DNA of 5,861 nt from an uncultured Ruminococcus sp. (GTDB lineage: Bacteria > Bacillota > Clostridia > Oscillospirales > Ruminococcaceae). Below the pieces are notes generated by a model. That model saw only the letters and a list, made by a program, of their open reading frames with translations, had not been told where the DNA came from and searched no databases. Where the stretch lies: assembly GCA_900554975.1 (NCBI GenBank), contig USJI01000083.1, positions 1-5,861 on the forward strand, in the 5' to 3' direction. Below are positions 4,693 through 5,861 of this stretch, one piece after another. The stretch's first letter is position 1. Every line of letters begins with the position of its first letter. Position numbers and translations under genes: made by a program.

Positions 4693-5568
4693 ATGATTGA
4701 CGAAAATGAAGAATTTGAACTGATGGATAAATGCGGTATGTTTACCGGCAAATCGGTGGAAGAGGCAAAGAGAAGAGCCGCTGATACTTTTGAAGTGCCG
4801 ATTGATGAAATAACATTTAAAGTACTTGAAGTAGAGAAAAAGGGATTTTTCGGAAAAATAAAATCCGAAGCAAGAGTCTGGGCAGGATACAACAAGCCGC
4901 TCGACCTTGGCCCGACATATATGGAAGATAAGATGATTGAGCGTAAAAAGAAGGTTAAGCTTACAACCTGTCAGCAGTTCCTTGAAAAGGTACTTGACAA
5001 GATGGGAATTGAAGCGGAAATCAGTATCGTGAATCTCGATTCAGGAATTTTTGCGGATATCGACAGTAAAGGCTCAGGTGCAGTTATCGGTAGAAGGGGC
5101 GAAACCCTCGATGCTTTGCAGTATCTTGCAACACTCGTTGTAAACAGGGTTGAAGGAGAGTATACAAGAGTTTCTCTTGACAGCTGCGGATACAGGGACA
5201 AGAGAGAGGAAACTCTCCAGTCACTCGCTCAGAAGATAAGCGAAAAGGTTAAGAGAACAGGAAGATCGACTGTTTTAGAACCTATGAATCCTTATGAAAG
5301 AAGAATAATTCACTCGGCTGTTGCTCAGATTGAGGGTGTTAATTCAAAGTCTGTCGGCGAAGAACCTTACAGAAAGGTTGTTATTTCATCGGATAATCCG
5401 AAGAAATTCAGTTCGAACAGAAACGGCGGAAGAAACAGAAATCATTCCGGAAGAAAGGGAGAGGGTCCGCGTTCCCTTGACCTTAAGACAAGCTTTGAAA
5501 AGGATTATAAAAAACCTAAGCCGGAGGACGATATCAATGCCGGTTTATATGGTAAGATAGAACTGTAA
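4693..5568 (+). CDS. jag: RNA-binding protein Jag/KhpB (Jag-N, KH and R3H domains)
   Basis: Jag (KhpB, EloR) is a cytoplasmic RNA-binding protein, linked in other Firmicutes to cell elongation and division and usually encoded next to yidC. The product has 291 residues. The Jag-N domain spans about 15-66, with FTGKSVEEAKRRAA and the KKGFFGKI turn (49-56). The KH domain spans about 89-165, with the RNA-contacting loop GRRG (133-136) in VIGRRGETLDALQYL. The R3H domain spans about 166-232, with R203 and H207 in NPYERRIIH forming the R-x3-H pair. The tail (233-291) is Asn/Arg/Gly-rich then Lys/Pro-rich and probably disordered. All signature residues are intact. It appears to be the last gene of the rnpA operon, with a hairpin 18 nt beyond its stop. 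Confidence 0.95.
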   Translation: MIDENEEFELMDKCGMFTGKSVEEAKRRAADTFEVPIDEITFKVLEVEKKGFFGKIKSEARVWAGYNKPLDLGPTYMEDKMIERKKKVKLTTCQQFLEKVLDKMGIEAEISIVNLDSGIFADIDSKGSGAVIGRRGETLDALQYLATLVVNRVEGEYTRVSLDSCGYRDKREETLQSLAQKISEKVKRTGRSTVLEPMNPYERRIIHSAVAQIEGVNSKSVGEEPYRKVVISSDNPKKFSSNRNGGRNRNHSGRKGEGPRSLDLKTSFEKDYKKPKPEDDINAGLYGKIEL

Positions 5569-5585
5569 GAGTAAAAAACATTAAC

Positions 5586-5618
5586 GGGACGCCTTCGCTT
5601 GCAGGGCGTCCTCTCTGC
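5586..5618 (+). terminator. Hairpin after jag, probable operon end
   Basis: GGACGCC (5587-5593) pairs perfectly with GGCGTCC (5605-5611) around an 11-nt loop whose edge can extend the stem. The tail TCTCTGCATTT is only partly T-rich, so termination efficiency is uncertain. The sequence is a paralogue of the hairpin at 5739-5767, so it may belong to a dispersed hairpin family recruited as a terminator. Confidence 0.6.
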
Positions 5619-5651
5619 ATTTGGGGTATTTGTTTGTATCATCTTAACCAT

Positions 5652-5738
5652 TTTAACTGCTTGTCGAGTCTTATATAACTGTATCAATCAGATGAACAGC
5701 GAACTAAAAGTCTTTGCCAAGCTTTCTTCAGAAAGCGT
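5652..5738 (+). repeat. Dispersed repeat family, copy 5
   Basis: This is collinear with copy 1 (517-603), including the TTTAACTGC lead-in that the tandem copies lack, so the full unit is about 87 bp. It ends in hairpin GCTTTC (5721-5726), TTCA, GAAAGC (5731-5736). The frame would read MNSELKVFAKLSSES. There is no Shine-Dalgarno before the ATG at 5692. It abuts the longer hairpin at 5739-5767. Confidence 0.8.
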
Positions 5739-5767
5739 GGGGACGCTTTCACTTGCAAAGCGTCCCC
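5739..5767. repeat. Long perfect hairpin beside repeat copy 5
   Basis: GGGGACGCTTT (5739-5749) pairs with AAAGCGTCCCC (5757-5767): 11 perfect base pairs with a 7-nt loop, immediately after repeat copy 5. Positions 5740-5772 match 28 of 33 bases of the hairpin after jag (5586-5618). No T-run follows, so it is better described as a repeat hairpin than as a terminator. Confidence 0.75.
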
Positions 5768-5770
5768 TCT

Positions 5771-5855
5771 GCCGCAAGCGGCATTCACCCCTTGAAATGC
5801 GCTTCTAAGGCAAGGCTTTCCGCCGTCTGCGGACGTCGGGCAGGGACTCTGTCCC
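5771..5855. repeat. String of short hairpins at the right edge
   Basis: Three inverted repeats follow in series: GCCGC/GCGGC (5771-5782), CCGCCGTC/GACGTCGG (5820-5827 and 5832-5839, one mismatch, loop TGCG) and GGGAC/GTCCC (5843-5847 and 5851-5855, loop TCT). No gene is visible here. The GC-rich hairpin string looks like a composite intergenic repeat that continues past the window edge. Confidence 0.55.
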
Positions 5856-5861
5856 ATGCAC

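Noticed and set aside
4479..4895. 138-codon minus-strand ORF
   Set aside because: It is antisense to the yidC tail and the jag start, which are clear genes; a frame shadow.
5599..5808. Plus-strand ORF across repeat copy 5 and the hairpins
   Set aside because: It is made of a terminator hairpin, the dispersed repeat and further hairpins, with no Shine-Dalgarno; likely spurious.

Overview
This window is a chromosomal replication-origin region from a low-GC Firmicute. The gene content and order (dnaA facing away from rpmH, then rnpA, yidD, yidC and jag/khpB on the other strand) is the classic Bacillota origin neighbourhood. The long charged YidC without a lipoprotein signal, the DnaA N-terminus of the MNSFEEVF type, and a dispersed repeat encoding MNSELKVFAKL point to a Clostridia member, most likely a Ruminococcus-like Oscillospiraceae. 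That last placement is from memory of such genomes, not from a search.

Layout. Positions 1-340 are a dense cluster of DnaA boxes, mostly pointing left, in the gap between dnaA and the expected dnaN, which would start just off the left edge. The cluster contains a 16-bp perfect inverted repeat that sets four boxes at exact 12-bp steps. Positions 361-500 hold a symmetric promoter-like element, probably for dnaN, and a hairpin region with two mutually exclusive pairings. Positions 517-603 are copy 1 of a dispersed repeat whose end hairpin touches the dnaA stop codon. dnaA occupies 602-1957 on the minus strand. The divergent region 1994-2457 holds the dnaA promoter, three more repeat copies (one degenerate, two in a 75-bp tandem) and a consensus rpmH promoter. 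rpmH ends at tandem terminator-like hairpins. rnpA then has its own promoter and a structured leader, followed by yidD, yidC (TTG start) and jag as one probable operon ending at a hairpin near 5600. The right end, 5586-5861, is a fifth repeat copy plus a string of hairpins.

How the genes fit together. DnaA opens the origin. rpmH (ribosomal protein bL34) and rnpA (RNase P protein) serve translation and tRNA maturation. YidD and YidC act in membrane protein insertion, and Jag/KhpB is an RNA-binding protein usually found beside YidC.

The genes are all ordinary. The unusual material is the non-coding DNA: the periodic palindromic DnaA-box array, the alternative-pairing region downstream of dnaA, and a repeat family whose hairpins vary by compensatory base changes between copies. 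I see no evidence of a novel defence or mobile protein system here.
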